A stretch of 64,000 nt of DNA from Hydrogenophaga crocea (GTDB lineage Bacteria > Pseudomonadota > Gammaproteobacteria > Burkholderiales > Burkholderiaceae_C), in contig NZ_CP049989.1 in NCBI RefSeq assembly GCF_011388215.1, forward strand, positions 4,320,001 to 4,384,000, read 5' to 3'. Of this stretch, positions 25,940 through 37,382 are shown in pieces. The notes beneath the pieces were generated by a model. The model was not told the DNA's origin. It saw only the letters and a list, made by a program, of their open reading frames with translations, and made no database searches. The first letter of the stretch is position 1. The number at the start of each line of letters is the position of its first letter. The translations under genes were made by a program, and so were the position numbers.

Positions 25940-27964
25940 TCAGGCGCTCAGGGCGGCCAGGGCCGAGGGCGTGAACTCGGTGGCCGGGCCCGTGCCTTCG
26001 AAGGGCAGCGTGAAGTAGAAGGTGCAGCCGCGGCCGGGGGCGGTTTCGCACCAGATGCGGCCACCGTGGCGTTCGATGATGCGCTGCGTCTGCGCGAGAC
26101 CGGTGCCGTTGCCCTCGAAGTCCATCGAGTGGTGCTGGCGCTGGAACATCACGAACAGGTTGTGCGCCTTCTCCAGGTCGAAGCCGACGCCGTTGTCGCT
26201 GATGTAGAACATGTGGCCGCCGACGGGGTTGACCTTGCAGCCGACCTCGATGCGCGCGTTCGGGTGCTTGCGCGTGTATTTCACGGCGTTGTCGAGCAGG
26301 TTGCCCCAGGCCTGGGCCAGCAGCATCGCGTCGCCGCGCACCATGGGCAGGTCGGTGTCGATCACCCAGTCGATCTGGCGCTGTGTGTTCTCCTGCCGCA
26401 GGTGGGCGATCACGCCGTGCAGCAGCGGGCTCAGCGGCACCGGCTGCGACTCGATCGCCACGCGACCCAGGCGCGCGTATTCGAGCAGGCCTTCGATCAT
26501 CACGCCCATGCGTTTGCTCGACTTGCCGATCGATTGCAGGCACTGCTGCACCATCGGGTCGTCGGACTCGCCGATCTGCTCCTGCAGCAGCGAGGTGAAG
26601 CTGGCGATGTGGCGCAGCGGCGCGCGCAGGTCGTGCGAGACCATGTGCGAGAAGACGTCGAGGTCCTTGTTGGCGGCCACGAGCTGGCGCGTGCGGTCGG
26701 CCACGCGTTTCTCGAGCTCGCGGTTGAGGTCGTTCATCACGTCCTCGAGGTTCTTGGCGGCGGTCATGTCGCGCGTGATGCACGACAGGCCGCGCAGTTC
26801 GCCCTGCTGGTTGCGCAGCGCGGTCACCACGCTGTGCGCCCAGAAGCGCGTGCCGTCCTCGCGCAGGCGCCAGCCGCGGGTTTCCCACTGGCCGTGCGAC
26901 TTCGCCAGGCGCAGCACCTGCTGGGTGTCGATCTCGTCCTCGCCCGCGTTGTCGGCGCTCATGAGCGAACCGAAGGGCTTGCCTGTGACCTGGGCCTTGC
27001 TGTGGCCGTGCAGGCGCTGGGCGCTCTCGGTCCACTCGGTGATGCGGCCTTGCTCGTCGATGAAGTAGACGCAGTAGTCCTGCAGCGCGTCCACCATCAG
27101 GCGGTAGCGCTGCTCGCTCTCGAACAGCTCGGTGGTGCGCTCGCGCACGCGCTCTTCGAGGTCGCGGTTGGCGTTGAGCACCAGTTCTTCGGTGCGGCGG
27201 CGCTCGCTGATGTCGTGCAGCTCGATGAAGATGCCCTTGATCTCGTGGCCCTGCTGGTCGGGCAGGTAGTGGATCTCGTAGTAGTGCCGCTGGCCGGAAG
27301 CGTCCTGGCGTTCGGCCTCGAAGCTCTGAGGCTGGCCGCTGAGTGCCGCGGCCACGCGCGGCAGGATCTCGTGCAGCACCTCGGGGCGCACCACGTAGCT
27401 CAGGTGCGAGCCCACCATTTCTTCGGGCGTCTTGCCGTAGCGGCCGGCGTGCGCCGCGTTCGCGAAGCGGCAGACCAGGTCCTTGTCGTAGTAGGCCAGG
27501 CGCGCGGGAATGCGGTCGGTGATGCTGCGCAGCAGGGCCTCGGTGGGCGTGGGTGCGCCGGCCGTGGTCGCCACGGGGGCGGGCGCGGGCTGCACCAGGG
27601 TGCTGGTGTGCAGGAAGTGGCCCTGGGCGTCGAACACCGCGGCCGAATGCAGCCGGGCCGGCCACACGCCGCCGTCGGCCTTGCGCAGGGCCAGGTCCAG
27701 CGGCGGGGCCTCGCCGCGCTGGCGCAGCGCGTCCACGTGGGCGCGCAGCTGCTCGAGGCTTTGTGCGTCGGCCGGTTCGATCACATGGGCCAGCGCATCA
27801 GCGCCCGCGCCGCTGTGGCCGAGCCAGTTCAGCAGCGTGCGATTGGCCCGCACGCAATGCAGATGCGCGTCCAGCGCGAGCAGGCCGCCCGGGACCTGGT
27901 CGAAGGGGTCCTGGCCGGGGGTTGATTCGCAGCCGATGTCGGTGAAGGACAGGTCGAGTTCCAT
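25940..27964 (-). CDS. Multi-PAS sensor histidine kinase (orphan)
   Basis: A 674-residue soluble sensor kinase with no transmembrane segment. There are three PAS-like domains (about residues 20-120, 140-255 and 285-400), with linker coiled-coils such as ANRDLEERVRERTTEL. The HisKA domain carries the phosphoacceptor His444 in FSHMVSHDLRAPLRH. The ATPase domain has the N box GNLLDNAVKYTRKH (Asn555/559), the G1 box SDNGVGFDL and a modified G2 box, NGTGLAQTQ. The H-box style resembles kinases related to phytochromes, but no GAF/PHY chromophore domain is present. No response regulator is adjacent, so partner and signal are unknown. It lies between metK and groES on the same strand, isolated by terminators on both sides. 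Confidence 0.9.
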   Translation of the reverse strand: MELDLSFTDIGCESTPGQDPFDQVPGGLLALDAHLHCVRANRTLLNWLGHSGAGADALAHVIEPADAQSLEQLRAHVDALRQRGEAPPLDLALRKADGGVWPARLHSAAVFDAQGHFLHTSTLVQPAPAPVATTAGAPTPTEALLRSITDRIPARLAYYDKDLVCRFANAAHAGRYGKTPEEMVGSHLSYVVRPEVLHEILPRVAAALSGQPQSFEAERQDASGQRHYYEIHYLPDQQGHEIKGIFIELHDISERRRTEELVLNANRDLEERVRERTTELFESEQRYRLMVDALQDYCVYFIDEQGRITEWTESAQRLHGHSKAQVTGKPFGSLMSADNAGEDEIDTQQVLRLAKSHGQWETRGWRLREDGTRFWAHSVVTALRNQQGELRGLSCITRDMTAAKNLEDVMNDLNRELEKRVADRTRQLVAANKDLDVFSHMVSHDLRAPLRHIASFTSLLQEQIGESDDPMVQQCLQSIGKSSKRMGVMIEGLLEYARLGRVAIESQPVPLSPLLHGVIAHLRQENTQRQIDWVIDTDLPMVRGDAMLLAQAWGNLLDNAVKYTRKHPNARIEVGCKVNPVGGHMFYISDNGVGFDLEKAHNLFVMFQRQHHSMDFEGNGTGLAQTQRIIERHGGRIWCETAPGRGCTFYFTLPFEGTGPATEFTPSALAALSA

Positions 27965-28077
27965 GAAAGCTCCGGCGGGTTCTGCGCAGGCGAAGAAGGA
28001 CTTGTGCGTTCATATCGGCGCACGCCCGGAAAAATTCAGCGCTCGCTGGCGTTCATGGACGAAGGGATGAAAAACAC

Positions 28078-28114
28078 GAAAAAAGGCCCCGCGGGCTCGC
28101 GCCGGCGGGGCCTT
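28078..28114 (-). terminator. Terminator of metK
   Basis: A 10-bp stem AAGGCCCCGC / GCGGGGCCTT with a GC-rich loop is followed by TTTT on the minus strand, starting 18 bases after the metK stop. Confidence 0.88.
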
Positions 28115-28131
28115 GCAGGCAGTGATTCGAC

Positions 28132-29316
<1,185 letters not shown>

Positions 29317-29477
29317 TTAAACTCCTGAAGGTTGTCGTGATCGGCGTTGCCGGTCTGTCAGAAGTCGGCGAACGCTTTAGCGGCATTTGTGAATCGCCCC
29401 GCAATCAGTTCATCAACTCGGCGATGGCGCGATTCTAGTGCAGCGCCCGTCTGGCCTCACAGGGCCCCTTTGTTCTC

Positions 29478-30311
29478 TTGGCCACACTGATCCGTCTCTT
29501 GTTCTCCGCGGGCGCGCGCCTGCCGCTGGCCGTGCTGCACGCGGTGGGCCTGCTGCTGGGCTGGCTCAGCTTCGCGCTGTCGCCCACCTACCGCCGTCGC
29601 CTGCTGGCCAATGCGCGGCAGGCCGGTCAGCCGCTGGCCGTGGCCCTGCGCTCGGTCGGTCACGCGGGCCGGCTGGTGACCGAGTTGCCGCGCCTGTGGC
29701 TGGGCGCACCCGTGCCCTGGCGCTGGAGCGGGGTCGAGCACATCGAGGCCGCGCAGGCGGCGGGCCGCGGCCTGCTGTTCCTCACCCCGCACCTGGGCTG
29801 CTTCGAGGTCACGGCCCAGGCCTATGCCGCGCGCTTTGGCGCCCGGCGGCCCATGACCGTGCTCTACCGGCCCTCGCGCCAGCCCTGGCTGCGCGAGCTG
29901 GTGGACCGGGCGCGCGAGCGCCCCGGCCTGCAGACGGCTCCCACCACCTTGTCCGGGGTGCGCCAGCTCATCGGCGCCCTGCGCGCGGGCGAGGCCGTGG
30001 GCCTGTTGCCCGACCAGGTGCCGCCCCAGGGGCTCGGCGTCTGGGCGCCGTTCTTCGGCCGCGACGCCTACACCATGACCCTGTCGGCCCGCCTCGCGCG
30101 CTCGGCCGACGCGGTGGTGCTGCTGAGCTGGGGCGAGCGCCTGTCCTGGGGTCGCGGCTACGTGATCCACGTGCGTCCGCTCGACCAGCCCCTGCCCGCC
30201 GAGCCCGAAGCGGCGGCGCGGGTGGTCAATGCCGCCATGGAAACGCTGGTGCGAGAATCGCCCGCCCAGTACCTCTGGTCGTACGACCGCTACAAGGCGC
30301 CTCGCCGATGA
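29478..30311 (+). CDS. LpxL/HtrB-family acyltransferase, first of a pair (TTG start)
   Basis: A 277-residue member of the lipid A late acyltransferase family (LpxL/LpxM), inner-membrane enzymes that add secondary acyl chains to lipid A. An N-terminal hydrophobic anchor (VLHAVGLLLGWLSFAL) is followed by the catalytic HX4E motif in LTPHLGCFEV, then LYRPSRQPWL, and the conserved GLLPDQVPPQGLGVWAPFFG. The only reasonable start is a TTG at 29478 with no strong ribosome binding site, so the N-terminus is uncertain. It overlaps the next, related gene by 4 bases. The acyl chain length and position served are unknown. Confidence 0.85.
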   Translation: MATLIRLLFSAGARLPLAVLHAVGLLLGWLSFALSPTYRRRLLANARQAGQPLAVALRSVGHAGRLVTELPRLWLGAPVPWRWSGVEHIEAAQAAGRGLLFLTPHLGCFEVTAQAYAARFGARRPMTVLYRPSRQPWLRELVDRARERPGLQTAPTTLSGVRQLIGALRAGEAVGLLPDQVPPQGLGVWAPFFGRDAYTMTLSARLARSADAVVLLSWGERLSWGRGYVIHVRPLDQPLPAEPEAAARVVNAAMETLVRESPAQYLWSYDRYKAPRR

Positions 30312-31234
30312 CCGAACCCGCGAAAGACGCCCCGTCCCTCGACGATCCCCCCGCCAGCCTGGGCGCGCGCCTGGGCATCGGCTTCATGCGCGTGCTCGCG
30401 CGCCTGCCCCTGTCGTGGGTGCGGGCGCTGGGCTGGGTGCTGGGCCAGGTGCTGCACACCGTCGCGGGGCGGCGCCGGCGCATCGCGCGCACCAACTGGG
30501 CGGCCTGCTTTCCCGAACAGTCCGAGGCCGAGCGCGATGCCGCGGTGCGCCGCCATTTCGTGTATTTCGCCCAGGCCTGGCTCGACCGCAGCTGGCTCTG
30601 GGAAGCGCCCGACGAGGTGGTGAAGCGCCGTCTGGTGCTCAAGGGCGATCTGGCCGTGTTCGACGGCAACACGCCCACGGTGATCTTCGCGCCGCATTTC
30701 GTGGGGCTCGATGCGGGCGGCCTCGCGCTCACCGCCAAGCTGCCGCGGCGCTTCTGCACGGTGTATGCCGAGCAGCTCAACGCCGACATCGACCGCTGGA
30801 TGGCCGCCGGCCGCCAGCGCTTCGGCCAGCCGCACGTGGTGAACAAGCGCCAGGGCCTGCGGCCCATCGTGGCCGCGGTGCGCGACGGTTTTCCGCTCTA
30901 CCTGCTGCCCGACATGGACCACGGCGAGCGTGACGCCGTGTTCGTGCCCTTCTTCGGCGTGCTCGCGGCCACCGTCACCTCGCTGCCTCGCCTGGCGCGG
31001 TTGGGCAAGGCGCAGGTGGTGCCGGTGCTCACCCGCCTGGTGCCCGAGGGCTACGAGGTCACGGTGCTGCCGCCCTGGCAGGGCTACCCGGGTGGCACGG
31101 TGGAAGAGGACACCGCCGAGATGAACCGCCAGCTCGAAGGCTTCATCCGCACCATGCCCGAGCAGTACTACTGGGTGCACAAGCGCTTCAAGACGCGGCC
31201 GCCGGGCGAGCCGCCGTTCTACACCGGCGTCTGA
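30308..31234 (+). CDS. LpxL/HtrB-family acyltransferase, second of a pair
   Basis: A 308-residue paralogue of the preceding acyltransferase. The catalytic motif is HX4D in FAPHFVGLDAGG, followed by the family segments TVYAEQLNADIDRWM, GFPLYLLPDMDHGERDAVFVPFFG and EQYYWVHKRFKTRP at the C-terminus. The last segment is typical of true lipid A acyltransferases. The two adjacent enzymes probably add different secondary acyl chains to lipid A; which does which cannot be read from sequence. It is translationally coupled to the first gene by an ATGA overlap. Confidence 0.88.
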   Translation: MTEPAKDAPSLDDPPASLGARLGIGFMRVLARLPLSWVRALGWVLGQVLHTVAGRRRRIARTNWAACFPEQSEAERDAAVRRHFVYFAQAWLDRSWLWEAPDEVVKRRLVLKGDLAVFDGNTPTVIFAPHFVGLDAGGLALTAKLPRRFCTVYAEQLNADIDRWMAAGRQRFGQPHVVNKRQGLRPIVAAVRDGFPLYLLPDMDHGERDAVFVPFFGVLAATVTSLPRLARLGKAQVVPVLTRLVPEGYEVTVLPPWQGYPGGTVEEDTAEMNRQLEGFIRTMPEQYYWVHKRFKTRPPGEPPFYTGV

Positions 31235-31255
31235 CACGCGCCGCGCGGCGCGGCC

Positions 31256-31966
31256 TCAGTCCAGGGCCGGGGGCTCGTCGTCTGGCGGCGCGGGCGCGGC
31301 GGCGGGCGCCGCGGGCGCTTCGAGCGCCCACTGCCGCAGCAGCACCGCCACCTCGTCCAGGCCCTGCTTCTTGAGCGCCGAGAACAGCCGAGCCTCGCCG
31401 CCGGCGGTCTGCAGCCGCGCGATCGACAGCGCCTTGTGGGCCTCGGTGCGGGTGAGCTTGTCGGCCTTGGTGAGCAGCACGAGGAACTTCAGGCCGTCCT
31501 GCACGCGCGGGCGGATCGCTTCGAGCAGCGCTTCGTCGAGTTCGGTCAGGCCCAGGCGCGGGTCGACCAGCATGACCACTGCGCGCAGGTTGGGGCGCGT
31601 CAGCAGGTAATTGGCCATCACGCGCTGCCAGCGCAGCTTGGCCTCGCGCGGCACCGCCGCGTAGCCGTAGCCGGGCAGGTCGGCCAGCACGGCGTCGGTC
31701 ACGCCCTGCTTGCCCAGGGTGAACAGGTTGATGCTCTGGGTGCGGCCGGGCGTTTTCGAGGCGAACGCCAGCCGTTTCTGCTGTGTCAGCGTGTTGATCG
31801 CCGTGGATTTGCCCGCGTTGGAGCGGCCCACGAAGGCGAATTCGGGCACCTCGAGCGCAGGCAGGGTCTCCAGCGTCGGGGCGGTGGTGAGAAAGCGCGC
31901 CGTGTGCAACCACGCGTGGGCCAGGCGGGCGTCGGCACTGGGGGCCGGAGTGGAGTGGTGGGTCAT
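31256..31966 (-). CDS. engB: Ribosome biogenesis GTPase EngB (YihA/YsxC)
   Basis: EngB (236 aa) is an essential TRAFAC GTPase needed for assembly of the large ribosomal subunit. G motifs are visible: G1 FVGRSNAGKST, the switch segment FASKTPGRTQSINLF, G3 ADLPGYGYA, and G4 LLTKADKLTR. The C-terminus carries an extra 20-odd residues rich in Ala, Pro and Asp beyond the usual fold. The start MTHHSTPAPSAD at 31966 was chosen because in-frame sequence further upstream lies antisense to the cytochrome gene. It is divergent from the cytochrome c4 gene. Confidence 0.95.
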   Translation of the reverse strand: MTHHSTPAPSADARLAHAWLHTARFLTTAPTLETLPALEVPEFAFVGRSNAGKSTAINTLTQQKRLAFASKTPGRTQSINLFTLGKQGVTDAVLADLPGYGYAAVPREAKLRWQRVMANYLLTRPNLRAVVMLVDPRLGLTELDEALLEAIRPRVQDGLKFLVLLTKADKLTRTEAHKALSIARLQTAGGEARLFSALKKQGLDEVAVLLRQWALEAPAAPAAAPAPPDDEPPALD

Positions 31967-32071
31967 CTGAGGCAGGCTTGGTGGCGCATTGTAAAATCGT
32001 CGGGTTTTGACCGGCCGAGCCTCGATCGTCCCCACACACCGAACCCGTCCGCCCGCGACGCACGCCCCGAC

Positions 32072-32686
32072 ATGAAATTGCCTGTCTCCTTCCTGATGGC
32101 CGCTGCCGCTGCAGCCCTTTCCCTGAACGTGCACGCGCAGGCGGCCAAGCCGGACCTCGCCAAGGGTTCCGCCACCTACGGCAACGTCTGCGTGGCCTGC
32201 CACGCCGCCGACGGCAACTCGACCACGCCGGCCAACCCCAAGCTCGCGGGCCAGCACCCCGAGTACCTGATGAAGCAGCTGCAGGAATACAAGTCGGGCA
32301 AGCGCGCCAACCCCATCATGCAGGGCATGGCCGCCGGCCTGTCGGACGACGACATGCGCAACGTGGCCCACTGGCTGGCCTCGCAAAAGCCCGCGCCGGG
32401 CTTCGCCTCGGACCCCGAGCTCGTCAAGCTGGGTGAGCGCATCTACCGCGGCGGCCTGGCCGACCGTGGCATCGCCGCCTGCGCCGGCTGCCACAGCCCG
32501 AACGGCGCCGGCATCCCGTCGCAGTACCCGCGCCTGTCGGGTCAGCACGCCGACTACACCAAGACCCAGCTGGAGCATTTCCGCAATGGCACCCGCGCCA
32601 ACAACGCGCAGATGCGCGACGTGGCCGCGAAGATGACCGACCGCGAGATCAAGGCGGTGTCCGACTACATCGCCGGCCTGCGCTGA
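32072..32686 (+). CDS. Di-heme cytochrome c4
   Basis: A 204-residue periplasmic di-heme cytochrome of the c4 type, an electron carrier to terminal oxidases. The signal peptide ends at NVHAQA. There are two CXXCH heme sites, CVACH and CAGCH, each in its own cytochrome c domain with later Met ligands (NPIMQGMA; NNAQMRDVA). A TAAAAT box at 31992-31997 could be its -10, though no good -35 is seen. It is followed by a terminator and then by the resB-ccsA cytochrome maturation genes, a common Burkholderiales order. Confidence 0.94.
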   Translation: MKLPVSFLMAAAAAALSLNVHAQAAKPDLAKGSATYGNVCVACHAADGNSTTPANPKLAGQHPEYLMKQLQEYKSGKRANPIMQGMAAGLSDDDMRNVAHWLASQKPAPGFASDPELVKLGERIYRGGLADRGIAACAGCHSPNGAGIPSQYPRLSGQHADYTKTQLEHFRNGTRANNAQMRDVAAKMTDREIKAVSDYIAGLR

Positions 32687-32732
32687 TTTTTTCGCCGGTC
32701 ACTGAACCGGCGCCGCGCAACCGCATCAGAAC

Positions 32733-32766
32733 AAGGCGCTTCGCGAACTCCGCAAGCGCCTTTTTT
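32733..32766 (+). terminator. Terminator after cytochrome c4
   Basis: AAGGCGCTT and AAGCGCCTT pair around a 12-base loop and are followed by TTTT. The T-tract ends about 17 bases before resB, so resB needs its own promoter or read-through. Confidence 0.8.
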
Positions 32767-32782
32767 CTTCGCCCTTCACCCC

Positions 32783-34927
32783 ATGACCGCATCGACCCAA
32801 GGCCTGGAACTGCAGAACGGCTCGCGCCGCTGGGCCGCGCTGGTGGAATTGCTGTCGTCGATGCGCTTTGCCATCGCGCTGCTCACCGTGATCTGCATCG
32901 CCTCGGTGATCGGCACGGTGGTCAAGCAGGCCGAGCCTTACAACAACTACGTCAACCAGTTCGGGCCGTTCTGGGCCGAGGTGTTCGGTTCGGCCCACCT
33001 GTTCACGGTCTACAGCGCCTGGTGGTTCCTGCTCATCCTGGCCTTTCTGGTGGTGAGCACCAGCCTGTGCATCGCGCGCAACACGCCCAAGATCCTGGCC
33101 GACTTCAAGGCCTACAAGGAAAACATCCGCGAGCAAAGCCTCAAGGCCTTCCCGCACCGCGCGCAGGCCGAGCTGGCCGAGGCGCCGCAGGCCGCGGCGC
33201 ACCGCATCGGGCAGCAACTGCTGGGCGCGGGCTGGAAGGTGCGGCTGCAGTCGCGCACCACCCCCCAGGGCGAGGGCTGGATGGTGGCCGCCAAGAAGGG
33301 CGCGGCCAACAAGTGGGGCTACATCGCCGCGCACAGCGCGATCGTGCTGGTCTGCGTGGGCGGCCTGCTCGACGGCGACCTCATGGTGCGCGCGCAGACC
33401 TGGTTCAACGGCAAACAGATCTTCGAGGGCGGCGGCATGATCGCCGACGTGCCGGCCCAGCACCGGTTGTCCACCAGCAACCCCACCTTCCGCGGCAACC
33501 TGCTGGTCACCGAAGGCACGGCATCGAGCACCGCGATCCTGTCCCAGCCCGGTGGCGTGCTGCTGCAGGAGCTGCCGTTCTCGGTCGAGCTCAGGAAGTT
33601 CATCGTCGAGTACTACGACACCGGCATGCCGCGGCTGTTCGCGAGCGAGATCGTGATCCACGACCGCGAGACCGGCGAGCAGATTCCGGCGCGTGTCGAG
33701 GTGAACCACCCGGTGTTCCACCGCGGCATTGCCATCTACCAGTCGAGCTTCGACGATGGCGGCTCGCGCGTGAAGCTGCAGGCCGTGCCCTTCACGCGCG
33801 GCGCCCGGCCTTTCGAGGTCGAGGGCACCGTCGGCGGCTCGACCCAGCTCAGCAACGGCGACCAGCAGATGACGCTGGAGTACACCGCGCTGCGCGTGAT
33901 CAACGTCGAGAACTTCGCGGGCAACGCGGGCGGTGGCACCGACGTGCGCAAGGTCGACCTGCGCGAGGCGGTGGAGAGCCGGCTGGGCTCGGCGCACAAG
34001 ACCACTACCGAAAAAACGCTGCGCAACGTGGGGCCGAGCGTGACCTACAAGCTGCGCGACAGCGCGGGCCAGGCGATCGAGTACCACAACTACATGCTCC
34101 CGGTGGAGCTCGACGGTCAGCGCGTCTTCCTGCTGGGCCTGCGCGAAACGCCGCAGGACCCGTTCCGCTACCTGCGCGTGCCGGCCGACGAGAACGATGC
34201 CATGGACGGCTTCGCCCGCCTGCGGGCGGCGCTCGACGACCCCCAGCTGCGCGCCGAGGCCGTGCGCCGTTACGCCGTGCAATCGGTCGAGAGCGGTCGC
34301 ACCGACCTGGCCCAGGCGCTGGCGGCATCGGCCACGCGCGCGCTCGCGCTGTTCGCGGGCGCCGAGCGCCTGCCTGCCGAGGCCGCGGCCGGTGACAACG
34401 GCCAGCCGCCGCGCGACCTCAAGGGCGGCCTGCAGGCGGTGTCGGCCTTTCTGGAAACCAGCGTGCCGGCCGAGGAACGCGAGCGCGCGAGCGAGGTGCT
34501 GGTGCGCATCCTCAACGGCACCCTGTTCGAACTGCTGCAGCTCAGCCGCGAAAAGGCCGGCCTGGCGCCGCTGCCACGCGACGACGCCACCCAGCGCTTC
34601 ATGACCCAGGCCGTCATCAGCCTGTCCGACAGCTTCTTCTACCCGGCGCCCATGGCGCTGACGCTCAAGGACTTCACCCACGTGCAGGCCAGCGTCTTCC
34701 AGGTCGCGCGCGCGCCCGGCAAGACCATCGTCTACCTGGGGTGCCTGTTGCTCATCCTGGGCGTCTTTGCCATGCTCTATGTGCGCGAGCGCCGCGTGTG
34801 GGTGTGGCTCGCGCCGAACGCGCAGGGCGCCCAGGCCAGCCTGGCCCTGTCGACCAACCGCAAGACGCTCGACGCCGACCACGAATTCGACTTGCTCAAG
34901 ACCCAGCTGTTGCAGGTGAAACCATGA
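32783..34927 (+). CDS. resB: Cytochrome c biogenesis protein ResB (Ccs1)
   Basis: ResB (714 aa) is half of the system II heme-delivery and ligation complex at the inner membrane. Transmembrane helices lie at FAIALLTVICIASVIG, FTVYSAWWFLLILAFLVV and GYIAAHSAIVLVCVGGLL, with a final one at IVYLGCLLLILGVFAMLYV. A very large periplasmic domain lies between the third and fourth. Motifs such as NNYVNQFGPFWAEVFG and NHPVFHRGIAIYQSSFDDGG are typical. It is longer than Bacillus ResB because of a helical insert (about residues 470-600), which I believe is usual in betaproteobacteria. It overlaps ccsA by 4 bases. Confidence 0.95.
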   Translation: MTASTQGLELQNGSRRWAALVELLSSMRFAIALLTVICIASVIGTVVKQAEPYNNYVNQFGPFWAEVFGSAHLFTVYSAWWFLLILAFLVVSTSLCIARNTPKILADFKAYKENIREQSLKAFPHRAQAELAEAPQAAAHRIGQQLLGAGWKVRLQSRTTPQGEGWMVAAKKGAANKWGYIAAHSAIVLVCVGGLLDGDLMVRAQTWFNGKQIFEGGGMIADVPAQHRLSTSNPTFRGNLLVTEGTASSTAILSQPGGVLLQELPFSVELRKFIVEYYDTGMPRLFASEIVIHDRETGEQIPARVEVNHPVFHRGIAIYQSSFDDGGSRVKLQAVPFTRGARPFEVEGTVGGSTQLSNGDQQMTLEYTALRVINVENFAGNAGGGTDVRKVDLREAVESRLGSAHKTTTEKTLRNVGPSVTYKLRDSAGQAIEYHNYMLPVELDGQRVFLLGLRETPQDPFRYLRVPADENDAMDGFARLRAALDDPQLRAEAVRRYAVQSVESGRTDLAQALAASATRALALFAGAERLPAEAAAGDNGQPPRDLKGGLQAVSAFLETSVPAEERERASEVLVRILNGTLFELLQLSREKAGLAPLPRDDATQRFMTQAVISLSDSFFYPAPMALTLKDFTHVQASVFQVARAPGKTIVYLGCLLLILGVFAMLYVRERRVWVWLAPNAQGAQASLALSTNRKTLDADHEFDLLKTQLLQVKP

Positions 34928-36285
34928 ACACCGCCACCCAGACCATCGATCTCAAGAAGGCCGCCGCCGGCGGCGGCCTGCAGCCCGGCTACTTCGCGCG
35001 CCGCGACGTGTGGGACTGGCTCTTTGCCGCGCTCGTGCTCGCGGCCGGTGTCGCGGCCTTCGCGCTCTATGGCAGCGCCATGGACGGCTACGAAAAAGCC
35101 ATCCTCGCGGGCACCGTGCCCAGCCTGGTCTGGCTCGGCTGGTTCTGGCGCCCGCTGCGCCTGCTGACGGTGGTCGTCGGCGCGCTGGCGCTGCTGGCGA
35201 TCTGGCTTTACCAGGCGCCGGGTGGCGGCGCCGACCTTGCGCGCAGCGAGCAGGTGTTCCTGCTCAAGTACTTCATCTCGAGCCAGTCGGCCATCCTCTG
35301 GATGAGCGTGCTGTTCTTCATGAGCACGGCCTTCTACTGGATCGGCATGTTCACGCGCGCCGGCGCGGCCTTCGAGGCCATGGGCTCGCGCCTGGCCTGG
35401 GTGGCCATCGGCCTGGCGCTCATCGGCTCGCTCGTGCGCTGGTACGAAAGCCACCAGATCGGCCCCGGCATCGGCCACATCCCGGTGAGCAACCTGTACG
35501 AAGTGTTCGTGCTGTTCTGCTGGATGACCGCGGCCTTCTACCTGTACTACGAAGACCGCTACGCCACGCGCAGCATGGGCGCGTTCTCGATGCTGATCGT
35601 GAGCGCGGCCGTGGGCTTTCTGCTCTGGTACACGGTGGTGCGCGAAGCGCACGAGATCCAGCCGCTGGTTCCCGCGCTGCAGAGCTGGTGGATGAAGCTG
35701 CACGTGCCCGCGAACTTCATCGGCTACGGCACCTTCGCGATCGCGGCCATGCTGGCCTTTGCCTACCTCATCAAGCAGACCGCGGGTGAGACGCGCTGGT
35801 ACAAGCTTGCGCCGCTGTGGCTGCTGGGCGTGGTGCTGTGCTTCGAGCCCATCGTGTTCCGCCAGAGCGCGGCCGAGAAGGGCGGCAGCTACTGGTTCGT
35901 CTACTTCGGCGTGTCGGCGCTCATCGTGGGCACCATCATGTTCGGCCGCCGCCGCATCGCCGAGCGCCTGCCCTCGTTCGAGGTGCTCGACGACGTGATG
36001 TACAAGGCCATCGCGGTCGGCTTCGCCTTCTTCACCATCGCCACCGTGCTCGGCGCGCTCTGGGCCGCGGAGGCCTGGGGCGGCTACTGGAGCTGGGACC
36101 CCAAGGAGACCTGGGCGCTGATCGTGTGGCTCAACTACGCGGCCTGGCTGCACATGCGCCTCATGAAGGGCCTGCGAGGCACCGTGGCCGCCTGGTGGGC
36201 GCTGGTCGGTCTGGCCATCACCACCTTCGCTTTCCTCGGCGTCAACATGTTCCTGTCGGGTTTGCACAGCTACGGCGAACTCTGA
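34924..36285 (+). CDS. ccsB: Cytochrome c biogenesis protein CcsA/CcsB (ResC)
   Basis: The second half of the system II cytochrome c synthase (453 aa), a polytopic membrane protein that channels heme to the periplasm and joins it to CXXCH sites. The tryptophan-rich WWD heme-handling motif is present as [19 protein letters not shown]. Conserved His residues flank it, including those in [14 protein letters not shown] and WLHMRLMKG. About ten transmembrane helices can be seen. Its start overlaps the resB stop. The adjacent cytochrome c4 would be one of its clients. The gene is called ccsA or ccsB depending on convention. Confidence 0.95.
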   Translation: MNTATQTIDLKKAAAGGGLQPGYFARRDVWDWLFAALVLAAGVAAFALYGSAMDGYEKAILAGTVPSLVWLGWFWRPLRLLTVVVGALALLAIWLYQAPGGGADLARSEQVFLLKYFISSQSAILWMSVLFFMSTAFYWIGMFTRAGAAFEAMGSRLAWVAIGLALIGSLVRWYESHQIGPGIGHIPVSNLYEVFVLFCWMTAAFYLYYEDRYATRSMGAFSMLIVSAAVGFLLWYTVVREAHEIQPLVPALQSWWMKLHVPANFIGYGTFAIAAMLAFAYLIKQTAGETRWYKLAPLWLLGVVLCFEPIVFRQSAAEKGGSYWFVYFGVSALIVGTIMFGRRRIAERLPSFEVLDDVMYKAIAVGFAFFTIATVLGALWAAEAWGGYWSWDPKETWALIVWLNYAAWLHMRLMKGLRGTVAAWWALVGLAITTFAFLGVNMFLSGLHSYGEL

Positions 36286-36307
36286 TCGCGGAAACCAGCG
36301 AGACTCA

Positions 36308-36356
36308 GGCGGATCGAAGCACCGATCCGCCGGCGGGCGCGGCATCTTCCGCGCCC
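36308..36356. repeat. Two tandem perfect hairpins between ccsB and msrP
   Basis: GGCGGATCG-aagcac-CGATCCGCC (36308-36331) and GGGCGCGG-catctt-CCGCGCCC (36335-36356) are perfect 9-bp and 8-bp stems only three bases apart. No T-tract follows, so they are not ordinary intrinsic terminators. Confidence 0.75.
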
Positions 36357-36379
36357 GTGTCATTTCTGGAGGCAAGGCC

Positions 36380-37372
<993 letters not shown>

Positions 37373-37382
37373 GCCCCGCCCC

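Noticed and set aside
25940..27964. Bacteriophytochrome identity for the PAS kinase
   Set aside because: The kinase part is similar in style, but no GAF/PHY domains or chromophore-binding Cys region is present.
29317..29437. A SAM riboswitch ahead of metK
   Set aside because: No stem arrangement or conserved core of the SAM riboswitch classes could be found in the 120-base leader.
32726..34882. A 718-codon antisense frame over resB
   Set aside because: Shadow of resB with low-complexity Ala/Arg/His composition and no recognisable motif.
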